Shown: piece after piece, positions 26,970-35,249 of the stretch | How positions within the stretch are numbered: the first letter of the stretch is position 1 | Layout of the letters: the number at the start of each line of letters is the position of its first letter | Notes under the pieces: model-generated | The model's database searches: none | Told to the model about the DNA's origin: nothing | Seen by the model: only the letters and a program-made list of their open reading frames with translations | Program-made: the position numbers and the translations under genes | Source: Antarcticibacterium flavum | Lineage (GTDB): Bacteria > Bacteroidota > Bacteroidia > Flavobacteriales > Flavobacteriaceae | Direction of reading: 5' to 3' | Length of the DNA stretch: 64,000 bases | Assembly (NCBI RefSeq): GCF_006159205.1 | Contig: NZ_CP040812.1 | Coordinates: forward strand, 3,100,001 to 3,164,000

Positions 26970-29773
26970 ATAGCCTGAGAAGCAGGAGAAACGGAAACAT
27001 TGGGGGTTGGATTAACTGTTACATTATATGTTACCGGGGTTCCTGTACAACCATTTGCTTTAGGAGTTATAGTTATGGTAGCATTTCCGGTTAAGGGAGT
27101 AAATGTTGGAATTTCTGTTACACTGGTCTTATTTGATAAACCAATTGCCGCACCTCCTGTTATGTCATATTTTAATCCTGTAGGAAAGCCTTCTAAAGGA
27201 AGGGGTGGTGCAGAAACCCCATTACAATAAATTTGATCTGCCGGAGCGGTGACTTTTGGGAATGGATTTATTGTAATAGTAAAAGTTTCAGAATTTCCTT
27301 CACAACCGCTCGCCATTGGGGTTGTTGTAATTGTGGCCGTAATAGGTGAATTGGATTCATTAATGGCTTTGAAGACCGGAATAGTACCCTGACCGGTGGT
27401 AGCTAAACCTATGTTAGCATTTGAGTTTTCCCATGTAAATTCTGTGCCTTCTACATTAGATACAAAAACAGGTATATTTACATCTTCTCCGGCACAAACT
27501 ACAATGTTTTGTGGTATTGTAAGAGATGGAATAGGGTCTATGGTTATTGTAAAATTAACCGGGGTACCTTTACAATCATTTCCTATTGGGATTACAGTAA
27601 AATTTGCAGTAACAGATTTATTAGTAATGTTTTTTGCCTGAAACTGGGGTATGTTCCCGGTACCACTTGCGGAAATTCCAATATCCAGATTATTTCCATT
27701 TATATCCTTGTAAAACCATTCGTAATTTTTATTATCCAGGTCATTACCTGAAAAATCAATTGCGTCTATTTGCTCGAGATGGCAGTAGGAATTACCGTTA
27801 ATTGAAGGTACATCAACAGTGGGCTCCGGAATAATAACTTTTTGTTCTGCAGTAACCGAATTGTTGGAAGAATCGGTAAAAGTCCAGGTTATAGTATAAG
27901 TTCCAAAACTATCAAATTCTAAAGGATCGGAGGTAGTTCCTGTAATGGTACCATCACAATTATCAGTGGTTGTGGGAAAATCTGTGATTTCTTTGCCACA
28001 ACTCCAGGTGAGATCGGGTATAGTAGGTTTGATTGGAGCCTCATTATCAGTTACAACAATGGTTTGAGTAACCGGTGTTGCTTCAACGCCGTTAATATCA
28101 GTTACATTCCAGGTGATTGTCGTTGAACCTACGGGGTAGGCTGCATTCAAAGCCAACCCATCACTTCTGGTTCCTGAAGGATTGCCCACGCTGCAATTAT
28201 CGGTTGCCGTAGCACTCACGGTTACAACTGCGCCACAGGTTCCTGCATCGCTATTTACATTCAGGTCACCGTTGTGAGTAATTACGGGTTTTTCATTATC
28301 AGTTACGACAATGGTTTGAGTAACCGGTGTTGCGTCAACGCCGTTAATATCAGTTACATTCCAGCTGATTGTAGTTGAACCTACGGGATAAGCTGCAGTC
28401 AAAGCGAGCCCATCACTTCTTGTTCCTGAAGGATTACCCACGCTGCAATTATCGGTTGCCGTAGCACTCACGGTCACAACTGCGCCACAGGTTCCTGCAT
28501 CGCTATTTACATTCAGGTCACCGTTGTGAGTAATTACGGGTTTTTCATTATCAGTTACAACAATGGTTTGAGTAACCGGTGTTGCGTCAACGCCGTTGCT
28601 ATCAGTTATATTCCAGGTGATTGTCGTTGAACCTACGGGGTAGGCTGCATTCAAAGCCAACCCATCACTTCTGGTTCCTGAAGGATTGCCCACGCTGCAA
28701 TTATCGGTTGCCGTAGCACTCACGCTCACAACTGCGCCACAGGTTCCTGCATCGCTATTTACATTCAGGTCACCGTTGTGGGTAATTACGGGTTTTTCAT
28801 TATCAGTTACAACAATGGTTTGAGTAACCGGTGTTGCGTCAACTCCCTTTGCATCTGTAACACTCCAGGTGATAGTCGTTGAACCTACGGAGTAGGCTGC
28901 ATTCAAAGCCAACCCATCACTTCTGGTTCCTGAAGGATCACCCACGCTACAATTATCAGTTGCCGTAGCACTGACAGTGACTGCTGCGCTACAAGTTCCT
29001 GCATCGCTATTTACATTTTGATCACCGTTGTGAGTGATAACGGGTTTTTCATTATCGGTCACGGTCACAATTTGAGTGGCTGTAGCAGTATTATCAGAAT
29101 TATCAGTTACTGTCCAGGTAACGGTTGTACTTCCCACTGGGAAATCTGCAGGGGCATCATTAGTAGTATTTTTAATTCCGCAATTATCATTGGTAGTGGG
29201 TGTGCCTAGGGTGACCCCTGAAGCTTTACATGTATTATTATTCGTATTAACAGTTACTGTTGCAGGTGCAGTGATAGTAGGATGTTGTTTATCCTCTATA
29301 GTTATAGAAGTAGTCTCTGGAGAAGAAGAGATTCCTTCAGCATCTATAACGATGATGGTATAGGAGCCAGGCAATAAATTGCTGATATTTTTTTCTGTAC
29401 TTGAGAAAGTTCCAGGGCCGGTCCATTCATATTTTAAATCTCCTGTTCCACCAGTTACATTTATTGCAATGGCCCCGTCGTTATTTCCTTCACAGGTGGC
29501 TGGAGTTATTTCTCCAAAGGTGACTATTGGTTGTGCAGCTTTAGTTGTTGGTGACATCTTTATACCGCTAACTGCCGGAAGAGGAATGGGGCTGATCTTG
29601 CTTCTGCTAATAATTACAGCTTTACTGTTTATTTCAACAACAGGTATGGCCTCCTCAACTTTTTCTGAAAAGATCTTTTTCTGAACGATCTCCCTTAAGT
29701 TAAGGTTAGTGGTTTCCGATAAGATAAAATTGGTAAAACCAAAAAATGTTATAAGAACAAAAATGGCTTTCAC
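26939..29773 (-). CDS. Gene A, fragment 1: signal peptide, SprB and HYR repeats
   Basis: The N-terminal third of gene A, 944 residues. A signal peptide (KAIFVLITFFGFTNFILS) is followed by a SprB repeat (ITPATCEGNNDGAIAINVTGG), five HYR-like modules of 84 residues each (the last four nearly identical at DNA level) and PKD-like modules. The frame ends at QAICSGGLQTLI. Reading +1 after the G run gives CSGGSTNINL and continues into fragment 2. The only available start in frame is a GTG at 29773. An ATG at 29793 would be in frame if the C run at 29776-29780 had one more base. HYR and SprB modules are typical of flavobacterial adhesins moved by T9SS. Confidence 0.84.
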   Translation of the reverse strand: MKAIFVLITFFGFTNFILSETTNLNLREIVQKKIFSEKVEEAIPVVEINSKAVIISRSKISPIPLPAVSGIKMSPTTKAAQPIVTFGEITPATCEGNNDGAIAINVTGGTGDLKYEWTGPGTFSSTEKNISNLLPGSYTIIVIDAEGISSSPETTSITIEDKQHPTITAPATVTVNTNNNTCKASGVTLGTPTTNDNCGIKNTTNDAPADFPVGSTTVTWTVTDNSDNTATATQIVTVTDNEKPVITHNGDQNVNSDAGTCSAAVTVSATATDNCSVGDPSGTRSDGLALNAAYSVGSTTITWSVTDAKGVDATPVTQTIVVTDNEKPVITHNGDLNVNSDAGTCGAVVSVSATATDNCSVGNPSGTRSDGLALNAAYPVGSTTITWNITDSNGVDATPVTQTIVVTDNEKPVITHNGDLNVNSDAGTCGAVVTVSATATDNCSVGNPSGTRSDGLALTAAYPVGSTTISWNVTDINGVDATPVTQTIVVTDNEKPVITHNGDLNVNSDAGTCGAVVTVSATATDNCSVGNPSGTRSDGLALNAAYPVGSTTITWNVTDINGVEATPVTQTIVVTDNEAPIKPTIPDLTWSCGKEITDFPTTTDNCDGTITGTTSDPLEFDSFGTYTITWTFTDSSNNSVTAEQKVIIPEPTVDVPSINGNSYCHLEQIDAIDFSGNDLDNKNYEWFYKDINGNNLDIGISASGTGNIPQFQAKNITNKSVTANFTVIPIGNDCKGTPVNFTITIDPIPSLTIPQNIVVCAGEDVNIPVFVSNVEGTEFTWENSNANIGLATTGQGTIPVFKAINESNSPITATITTTPMASGCEGNSETFTITINPFPKVTAPADQIYCNGVSAPPLPLEGFPTGLKYDITGGAAIGLSNKTSVTEIPTFTPLTGNATITITPKANGCTGTPVTYNVTVNPTPNVSVSPASQAICSGGLQTLI
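28042..29049 (-). repeat. Four tandem 252-bp repeats (84-residue HYR modules)
   Basis: The sequence beginning CATTATCAGTTAC recurs at 28042, 28294, 28546, 28798 and, diverged, 29050, an exact 252-bp period. The copies differ at few positions, so the amplification is recent or kept uniform by recombination. Each unit encodes one HYR-like module with the boundary TDNEKPVITHNGD. Confidence 0.93.
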
Positions 29774-30109
29774 CCGGGGGTAATTTTGCCCATACGCTAA
29801 ACCTTTATAAATATTTGCTAAAATTAGATATAAAAATTTAGAAATAAGATGTTTACAAATAATTTTTAAGGTTTAAATACGTTTTTAATCGTCAAAATGC
29901 AGGATAACGAGGTGGATTGAGAGAAAATACGCGTTAAAATCTTTAAGATTTTTTAGAAGTTACATTTTAATACCATGATCACACTTTATAACCATTCAAG
30001 TTAATTATATAAAAAAATCCTTAAATTCAATAAGGATTTTTTCTACGCAAATTTAACCAGGAATTTCCTTTTGGAAGAGACTAGTCTAGCCGTTTGAACT
30101 ATCCAAACT
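29774..30109. other. 336-bp intergenic region upstream of gene A
   Basis: Very A/T-rich. It holds the terminator at 30012-30042 and an upstream ATG for gene A at 29793, which is out of frame with fragment 1. No TAnnTTTG match was found close to gene A. Confidence 0.5.
30012..30042. terminator. Bidirectional terminator after the lipoprotein gene
   Basis: AAAAAATCCTTA pairs with TAAGGATTTTTT around a 7-nt loop. It has A/T tracts on both sides, 68 bp after the stop of the minus-strand lipoprotein gene. Confidence 0.75.
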
Positions 30110-30508
30110 TTATTTAAATTTTATTTTAAAAATTGGGTTTTCTGTTTTCTCCATTTCCACCATATTTTTGGAGGTAATTTTTAAAGGTTCCCCTTCCGTA
30201 TCCATAGTTCCACTTAAGAAACTTACATTTTCCATAGGTTTTTGACTGGTAAGCATGATCTTGTCACCGGAAATCATGAAAGAATAATTTCCAGTACCAT
30301 TATCTACTGTTTCCCAACCCATATTTGGCCTATCCCAATCTGACCAGGTGTAAACTTCAGGTTCATTTGTATCGATTAAAACTATATGAGTTCTATATGG
30401 GATATCTTCTTTTGAACAAGAAGTGAAAAATGCCAAACATATTATGAGGGCAGTGATGGTAAAGTAGTTAATTCTGTTTTTCGTAGAGAATAAGTAGATA
30501 TTTGACAT
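30110..30508 (-). CDS. Small lipoprotein, probably surface-exposed
   Basis: A 132-residue protein not recognised as a known family. The signal peptide ends in the lipobox FTSC with the acylated cysteine at residue 31. The residues after the cysteine, SKED, fit the X-K-(D/E)2 export signal that sends lipoproteins to the cell surface in Capnocytophaga and Flavobacterium. The rest is predicted beta-rich (TGNYSFMISGDKIMLTS). An IS element lies 10 bp upstream of the ATG, so the native promoter is cut off and the gene may be silent or driven from the element. Confidence 0.72.
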   Translation of the reverse strand: MSNIYLFSTKNRINYFTITALIICLAFFTSCSKEDIPYRTHIVLIDTNEPEVYTWSDWDRPNMGWETVDNGTGNYSFMISGDKIMLTSQKPMENVSFLSGTMDTEGEPLKITSKNMVEMEKTENPIFKIKFK

Positions 30509-30553
30509 AGTATAGCTTGTAACTAATCAGTATCTAATATAGTTGTTTTTGAA

Positions 30554-30591
30554 GCATGACAAAAAGGCTTTAAAAAGTTTTGTCTTCATGC
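30554..30591 (+). promoter_or_regulatory. Subterminal hairpin in the IS leader
   Basis: GCATGACAAAA can pair with TTTTGTC and ATGC, with a 3-nt bulge and a 13-nt loop, just inside the left end and before the transposase promoter. Such hairpins in other ISs block read-through from outside. The role here is inferred. Confidence 0.4.
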
Positions 30592-30606
30592 CACATAGTC
30601 TGTTGT

Positions 30607-30614
30607 TATTTTTG
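30607..30614 (+). promoter_or_regulatory. Transposase promoter -7 element
   Basis: TATTTTTG, exact to TAnnTTTG, inside the element after the hairpin. A start at the GTG at 30647 would leave a normal leader of about 27 nt. Confidence 0.4.
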
Positions 30615-30622
30615 TTCAAAGC

Positions 30623-32011
30623 TTGTTTGTTTCGTATTTTCATGGTGTGGATATAGAAGTGCTTATAAGGCGACTTGAAGCTTTGGAGAAAAAAGTAGAA
30701 ACCCTTGAAAAGGAGAACGCTTCTCTAAAGGAGCGGCTGGCTAAATACGAGAACCCCAAGAACAGCCGTAACAGTTCCATTCCTCCTTCTAAGGATGAGA
30801 ATCGTCCTGCAAAGAATCAGAGTTTGCGCACACCCTCTGGCAAAAAACCCGGAGGTCAAAAAGGACGAGAGGGCAAGACTCTTGAAATGAAAGCCTTTCC
30901 GGATGTTGTTATTGAACTACAACCCGATTATTGCAATAATTGTGGGGCATCCCTTCAAGATAGGCTGTCTATAAAAGGGAATTCCCGACAAGTAGTGGAT
31001 ATCCCGCCCATTAAAGCGGTATATACAGAGTACCAGAGATTCAGTAAAATATGTAAATGTGGATGCCAGAATACTGCAGATTTCCCACAGAGGGTCAATG
31101 CTCCTGTAAGTTATGGGGAAAATATCGAAGCACTTATTGCTTATTTCCATGCCCGCCAACATTTGCCCTTTGCTAGAATGAAAGAAACTTTCAACAATAT
31201 TTTCGGTGTTAATATCAGTGAAGGCGGTATTCATTATTTACTCAATAAGTTCGGGCAAAAGACTACTCCTGTATATGAAATTATCAAACAACGTGTACAG
31301 CAAAGCTATGTAGTTGGTACCGATGAGACCGGGGTGAAGGTCAATGGCAAAAAGCACTGGTTTTGGACCTGGCAAACCTCTAAACTTACTTTCATAACCC
31401 ATTCTAATAATAGGGGAAGTGAGACCATCAACAGGGAATTCCCTCTGGGATTTCCCCAAAGCACGTTAGTGCACGACGGGTGGAAGGCACAACTTAAAAC
31501 CACTTCCCAAAACCATCAAAGCTGTTTGGCACATTTACAACGTGCTTTAAATTATCTTGACCAGCGGTACCCCAACGATAATTGGGGTAAAGATTTTAAA
31601 AACTTACTTTCCCGCTCCTTGAAACTCAAAGATAAATTAGAACTTCAAAACCGGGAACATCAATTGGAAAGGACTTCCATTATACAGAATCTTGATTATT
31701 TATTGGAGAGGCCACCCGAGAGGAAAAACAAAGAACTCTATACTTTTTATAAAAGAATGTGCAGGGAAAAACAATACCTGTTCACATTCCTCTTCCTGGA
31801 CGATGTGCCTTCGGACAACAATGCATCCGAGCGTGCAATACGTAATGTGAAGGTAAAACAAAAAATATCGGGGCAATTCAAAACAGAAAAGGCAGCACAG
31901 AACTTTGCAAAAATAAGATCTGTTATAGACACTACAATCAAAAGCGGATTAAACGTTCTAGAAAGCCTGAATCTATTAGCTAAGATACATTTAGATTTAC
32001 AAACTGATTAG
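30623..32011 (+). CDS. IS66 family transposase (ISBst12-like)
   Basis: About 462 residues. An N-terminal coiled coil (about 10-45, leucine heptads) and a basic SKDENRPAKNQS linker lead to a four-cysteine zinc finger (CNNCGAS and CKCGC) and then the DDE core: first Asp in VVGTDETGVKV, second in LVHDGWKAQ and the Glu in NNASERAIRNVKVKQKISG. The long insertion between the second Asp and the Glu is typical of IS66. No ATG is available. The frame opens at a TTG (30623), but the GTG at 30647 is more likely given the promoter. Confidence 0.93.
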   Translation: MFVSYFHGVDIEVLIRRLEALEKKVETLEKENASLKERLAKYENPKNSRNSSIPPSKDENRPAKNQSLRTPSGKKPGGQKGREGKTLEMKAFPDVVIELQPDYCNNCGASLQDRLSIKGNSRQVVDIPPIKAVYTEYQRFSKICKCGCQNTADFPQRVNAPVSYGENIEALIAYFHARQHLPFARMKETFNNIFGVNISEGGIHYLLNKFGQKTTPVYEIIKQRVQQSYVVGTDETGVKVNGKKHWFWTWQTSKLTFITHSNNRGSETINREFPLGFPQSTLVHDGWKAQLKTTSQNHQSCLAHLQRALNYLDQRYPNDNWGKDFKNLLSRSLKLKDKLELQNREHQLERTSIIQNLDYLLERPPERKNKELYTFYKRMCREKQYLFTFLFLDDVPSDNNASERAIRNVKVKQKISGQFKTEKAAQNFAKIRSVIDTTIKSGLNVLESLNLLAKIHLDLQTD

Positions 32012-32023
32012 TTACTATAGCTT

Positions 32024-32522
32024 TTACTGTTGAAATTATTTATAAATAAATTTTAGTAAATTAATCTTAAGCTTTAATAGCCGTCGATTGTTGCTATAGC
32101 AAGTTTCTCAAGGATATAGGAAACTGGTAGGTATGTTCTTTAAAAACCGGGGGGCTTTTTATTGTTTTTTAAAAGTACCTTATATTATCTGGGTGAAAAA
32201 ATTAATTCGACCAGGGGTTCATTTATTCGTTGAAGAATTACATTTTTAATATTTGTAGGAGTCAATAGATACTCTCGTTTAAAGAAGTATTCTATAAAAT
32301 CATAAAAGGTTTAATAATATATAATATTTCGCGACATTTGGAAGGCATTCTTTTTCGCTATTCATATCGTTATTTTCTATTAAGTATGACTTTCGACGAT
32401 TGTCAACTAGATCTCGGTGAAGAAGTTCTTACAGATTTAATTTTTTACAAATAACTGAAGTCATCCAGTTCTAAACTTTCTCTATTTTGAATGCATTTAT
32501 AAAAGTTCAAAAACTCGAAAAT
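32024..32522. other. Intergenic region of about 500 bp between the IS and the end of gene B
   Basis: A/T-rich, with no convincing gene on either strand. It should contain the original promoter of the lipoprotein gene at 30110-30508, displaced by the insertion, but no exact TAnnTTTG was found there. A 12-bp palindrome TTGCTATAGCAA lies at 32091-32102. No clear terminator for gene B is seen. Confidence 0.4.
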
Positions 32523-32929
32523 TTAATTACTTATAATAATCTTTTTCGTTATCACTGTATTTTCCCCGTAAAGTTTGATAATATATACGCCTGAACTGTA
32601 ACTTCTCACCGGTAACCTCACTTCTTTTTCGTGAGATACATTCCTGTAAGTAGTTATAAGATTGCCATTAACGTCAAACAGGTGCAGGTCATTAAGTGGG
32701 ATCTGGTCCGGATTAAGGATCTGGAGCTCTCTCACATTATGTCCATGCCTAACATTGAGTTCTATTGCATCCACAATGTCCCCGTCACCACCACCCGGAT
32801 CAACCGGAAGCTGCTCTTCGTAGTAGAAGATGATTTCGAAGCGGTCATGGATGTAACCACCCTTTGCAGTGGTGGTATAAGCTCGTTTTGTAAGATTGTG
32901 TACCGAATCATTGAGTTTATCGTTGATGT
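32523..32929 (-). pseudogene. Gene B, severed C-terminus with T9SS type A sorting domain
   Basis: The last 135 codons or so of gene B, cut off by the IS66 element. Its N-terminal side (INDKLNDSVHNLTKRAYTT) continues exactly from VYIN in the main part of gene B once the element and one 8-bp duplication are removed. It ends with a T9SS type A sorting domain (ELQILNPDQIPLNDLHLFD, then VRSYSSGVYIIKLYG, ending KKIIISN), similar to the end of gene A. The frame runs a few codons into the element to an ATG at 32951, but the product would have no signal peptide. Confidence 0.9.
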
Positions 32930-33004
32930 GTATCCGGCCCACCAACTGCATCTTTTAACTTAGCATGATTTTATTTACAGGATGCTCTTTTTGGTAAATT
33001 TGAT

Positions 33005-34513
33005 TTATCCTTGCTGTAATTTCTTGTAATTCTGCGGGTACAGATTCCGGATGTCTTTATGGTTGATGGACATAATATTCTCCAGGGTGTACTTGAGCCA
33101 TTCATATGGGTTTACCTCGTGTTTTTTGCAGATCGCAAAGAAGGAGTACATTATTGCACCACGTTGAGCTGCATCATCAGAACCTGCAAACAGGTAGTTT
33201 TTTCGGCCTAGTGCCAGTTTTCTAATGGCATTTTCAATAAGGTTGTTATCTATTTCCAGGATTCCATCATAGAGGTAAGCGCTGAGCTGATCCCAGCGAT
33301 CCATGGAATATCGGAAGGCTTTTCCGATAGGACTCTTGGGAAGAATCAACTGATGCTTCATCTGTTGGAACATCCATTTGGCAAATTCATTAATAATGGG
33401 TAATGCATTTTCCAGGCGCAGGGATTTACGCTGTTCCGGGCTTAAGTTGTGTTCTCGCGCTTGAGCTTCCACCGCGTAGAGTTTTTGGATGAAGCTCAGG
33501 GCTATTTCGGCACGTTCCCTGTCATTATCCTTTGCTTTATCAAATTCTCTTCTGGCATGGGCCCAGCAGTTCAGGTGGGTAACCCCCTCCCGCTTGCCAA
33601 TCTTGTCATAGGCAGCATAGCCATCACTTTGGAGGTAGCCTTTAAAATCAGCCAGTACATGGTCGGCAGCCTCTCGGCTTCGTCCCCGGTGATAATCAAA
33701 GAGTACGCTTCCATCCATAGGGTTATGGTACACCCAATAGTAGCCCTGGTGGGTGGTGCCTTTTTTATTCTTGTCGATTACTTTTATCGGGGACTCATCC
33801 GCCTGGAGGTACCCCATTGACCTGGTGTCCTCCAATAGATGTTGATAAAGGATATCTAATATTTTAAGACTTTGCCTGGTCCAGCCTTCTAAAGTGGAAG
33901 AGGCAATGGGGATATCTGCTCTTTTAAAGCGTTGCAGTTGCCGGTAAAGCGGGAGATGATCCTCATACTTATCGACCAGAATGGAAGCCAGGAGTCCGGC
34001 TCCCGGAATGCCTTTTTCAATCACCCGCTCGGGCAATTCTCCAATGATTACTCCTTCTTTATTTTTAGGAGCATACTTATAGCGGATGTAACGTTTGATG
34101 TAGTATTTAGCTGGCTCGTATTCCAGCTCATTGGTCACTTCCTTGCCGATACAGATCATATCGGTGATATCTTCCTGGGGATAGATTTCAATTTCTTCTA
34201 CCGGAAGATGCTCAGGCAGGGCCATTCGCCCTTTATGGACGGAAGTTCTTTTGCGACGCTCATAGCTGAGCTTCTCTTTTAACTCGGCTTCTTGTTTTTC
34301 CGCTTTTTCCGGCTCCATCTCAAAGGGAAGACTCATCTGGTTTTTATCCCCTTCGAAGCGTTCCCTTTTTTGACCAAAAGCCAGGCGCTTATAATAAGCT
34401 AATTGGAATTTAAGATCGATATTTTCTTTTTCTGCTTTCGCCCTTCTCTCAGTCTCCTTATCAAGGAGTGCCAAAAGCTCATCTTTAGTAAGATTTTCTA
34501 TGGGTTTTTGCAT
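33005..34513 (-). CDS. tnpC: IS66 transposase TnpC
   Basis: 502 residues. It has an N-terminal leucine-rich coiled coil (about 5-45), the IS66 N-terminal region, an HTH-like stretch (IPIASSTLEGWTRQSL) and a DDE core: Asp in YLQADESPIKV, Asp in YLQSDGYAAYD and Glu in NLIENAIRKLALGRKNYLFAG, followed by the IS66 C-terminal domain. It is intact and starts with ATG. It lies 73 bp after tnpB. Confidence 0.96.
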   Translation of the reverse strand: MQKPIENLTKDELLALLDKETERRAKAEKENIDLKFQLAYYKRLAFGQKRERFEGDKNQMSLPFEMEPEKAEKQEAELKEKLSYERRKRTSVHKGRMALPEHLPVEEIEIYPQEDITDMICIGKEVTNELEYEPAKYYIKRYIRYKYAPKNKEGVIIGELPERVIEKGIPGAGLLASILVDKYEDHLPLYRQLQRFKRADIPIASSTLEGWTRQSLKILDILYQHLLEDTRSMGYLQADESPIKVIDKNKKGTTHQGYYWVYHNPMDGSVLFDYHRGRSREAADHVLADFKGYLQSDGYAAYDKIGKREGVTHLNCWAHARREFDKAKDNDRERAEIALSFIQKLYAVEAQAREHNLSPEQRKSLRLENALPIINEFAKWMFQQMKHQLILPKSPIGKAFRYSMDRWDQLSAYLYDGILEIDNNLIENAIRKLALGRKNYLFAGSDDAAQRGAIMYSFFAICKKHEVNPYEWLKYTLENIMSINHKDIRNLYPQNYKKLQQG

Positions 34514-34586
34514 GGGTTAAAGATACGAAAACCACACTTTTAAACCTATTGTCAACCCTTGTTTTTACTGGGTTTTTGTTACTTTT

Positions 34587-34928
34587 TTATCTGGGATACC
34601 TCAGTTTCTGATGGGCTTTTTTTACCTGCAGGCCTTCCACCATAAGCACCAGTTCTGACCAGGTCATACCATGGTTATTTCCTTTAAAAACCGGCGGGGT
34701 AAAACTGCCCTGTTCCAAGCGTTTGTAGTACAATACAAAACCCCCGGCTTCCCAGTGCAGGAGTTTAAGGTGCGTGCGGTTACGGTTCAAAAAAATAAAC
34801 ACATCGCCACTGGTTGGTTCCCTGCCAAGTTCATTTTTTACCAGTCCGCTCAGGCCATTAAAAGATTTTCGCATATCACAGGCTTTGGGATAAAAGTGAT
34901 ATTTATGGAACGAGCTTAGGGCAAACAT
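34587..34928 (-). CDS. tnpB: IS66 accessory protein TnpB
   Basis: 113 residues, the IS66 Orf2 family. It shows the signature KACDMRKSFNGLSGLV and the run DVFIFLNRNRTHLKLLHWEA, followed by GGFVLYYKRLEQG. It is required for IS66 transposition, by an unknown mechanism. Its ATG overlaps the tnpA stop by one base. Confidence 0.95.
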   Translation of the reverse strand: MFALSSFHKYHFYPKACDMRKSFNGLSGLVKNELGREPTSGDVFIFLNRNRTHLKLLHWEAGGFVLYYKRLEQGSFTPPVFKGNNHGMTWSELVLMVEGLQVKKAHQKLRYPR

Positions 34929-35209
34929 TAATAAAGCCTGAGAAGTTTACTGATCAGTGGAAGTTGTGAGACCTCAAGTATTAGCCGGATCCCATTAGGA
35001 TAAATAAGTTCCAGGTTTCCATCCTTAACAGTGTTAGGACTGATAACTATAAATCCTCCACTCCCGGGTGATTCATTGCGGGCTTTCTTTTTTTTCCAGT
35101 AATAAAATGTGGAGAGTACCAACCCTTTAGTTTCACAAAATTCTCTCCCGTTTAGAGAACCACTTTCAAATTCATCGATCAAGGCAAACATTTCTTGTTC
35201 TTTACTCAT
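34928..35209 (-). CDS. tnpA: IS66 accessory protein TnpA
   Basis: 93 residues, with an HTH of the IS66 Orf1 type (SLNGREFCETKGLVLSTFYY), then a basic WKKKKARNES stretch and a beta-rich end with LIYPNGIRLILE. It lies 45 bp inside the right inverted repeat and overlaps tnpB by one base, indicating coupled translation. Confidence 0.93.
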   Translation of the reverse strand: MSKEQEMFALIDEFESGSLNGREFCETKGLVLSTFYYWKKKKARNESPGSGGFIVISPNTVKDGNLELIYPNGIRLILEVSQLPLISKLLRLY

Positions 35210-35249
35210 TTTATTTGTTTTTGAGCAAAGCTATATTCAGGCTAGGTTT

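Larger units (their letters stand above)
30519..32015 (+). mobile_element. Complete IS66-group insertion sequence, single-transposase type
   Basis: A 1,497-bp element with terminal inverted repeats that share GTAACTAATCAGT at both tips. It is flanked by a perfect 8-bp target duplication TATAGCTT (30511-30518 and 32016-32023), the size expected for the IS66 family. Only one transposase gene is present and no tnpA or tnpB, as in the ISBst12 subgroup. The transposase stop codon lies inside the right inverted repeat. The intact ends and duplication suggest a recent insertion. Confidence 0.95.

Noticed and set aside
28042..29049. Regular repeats as a CRISPR array
   Set aside because: The units are 252 bp, coding and in frame, without spacers.
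32091..32102. Palindrome TTGCTATAGCAA as an operator
   Set aside because: No gene with a matching promoter is close, and a 12-bp palindrome in A/T-rich DNA is weak evidence.
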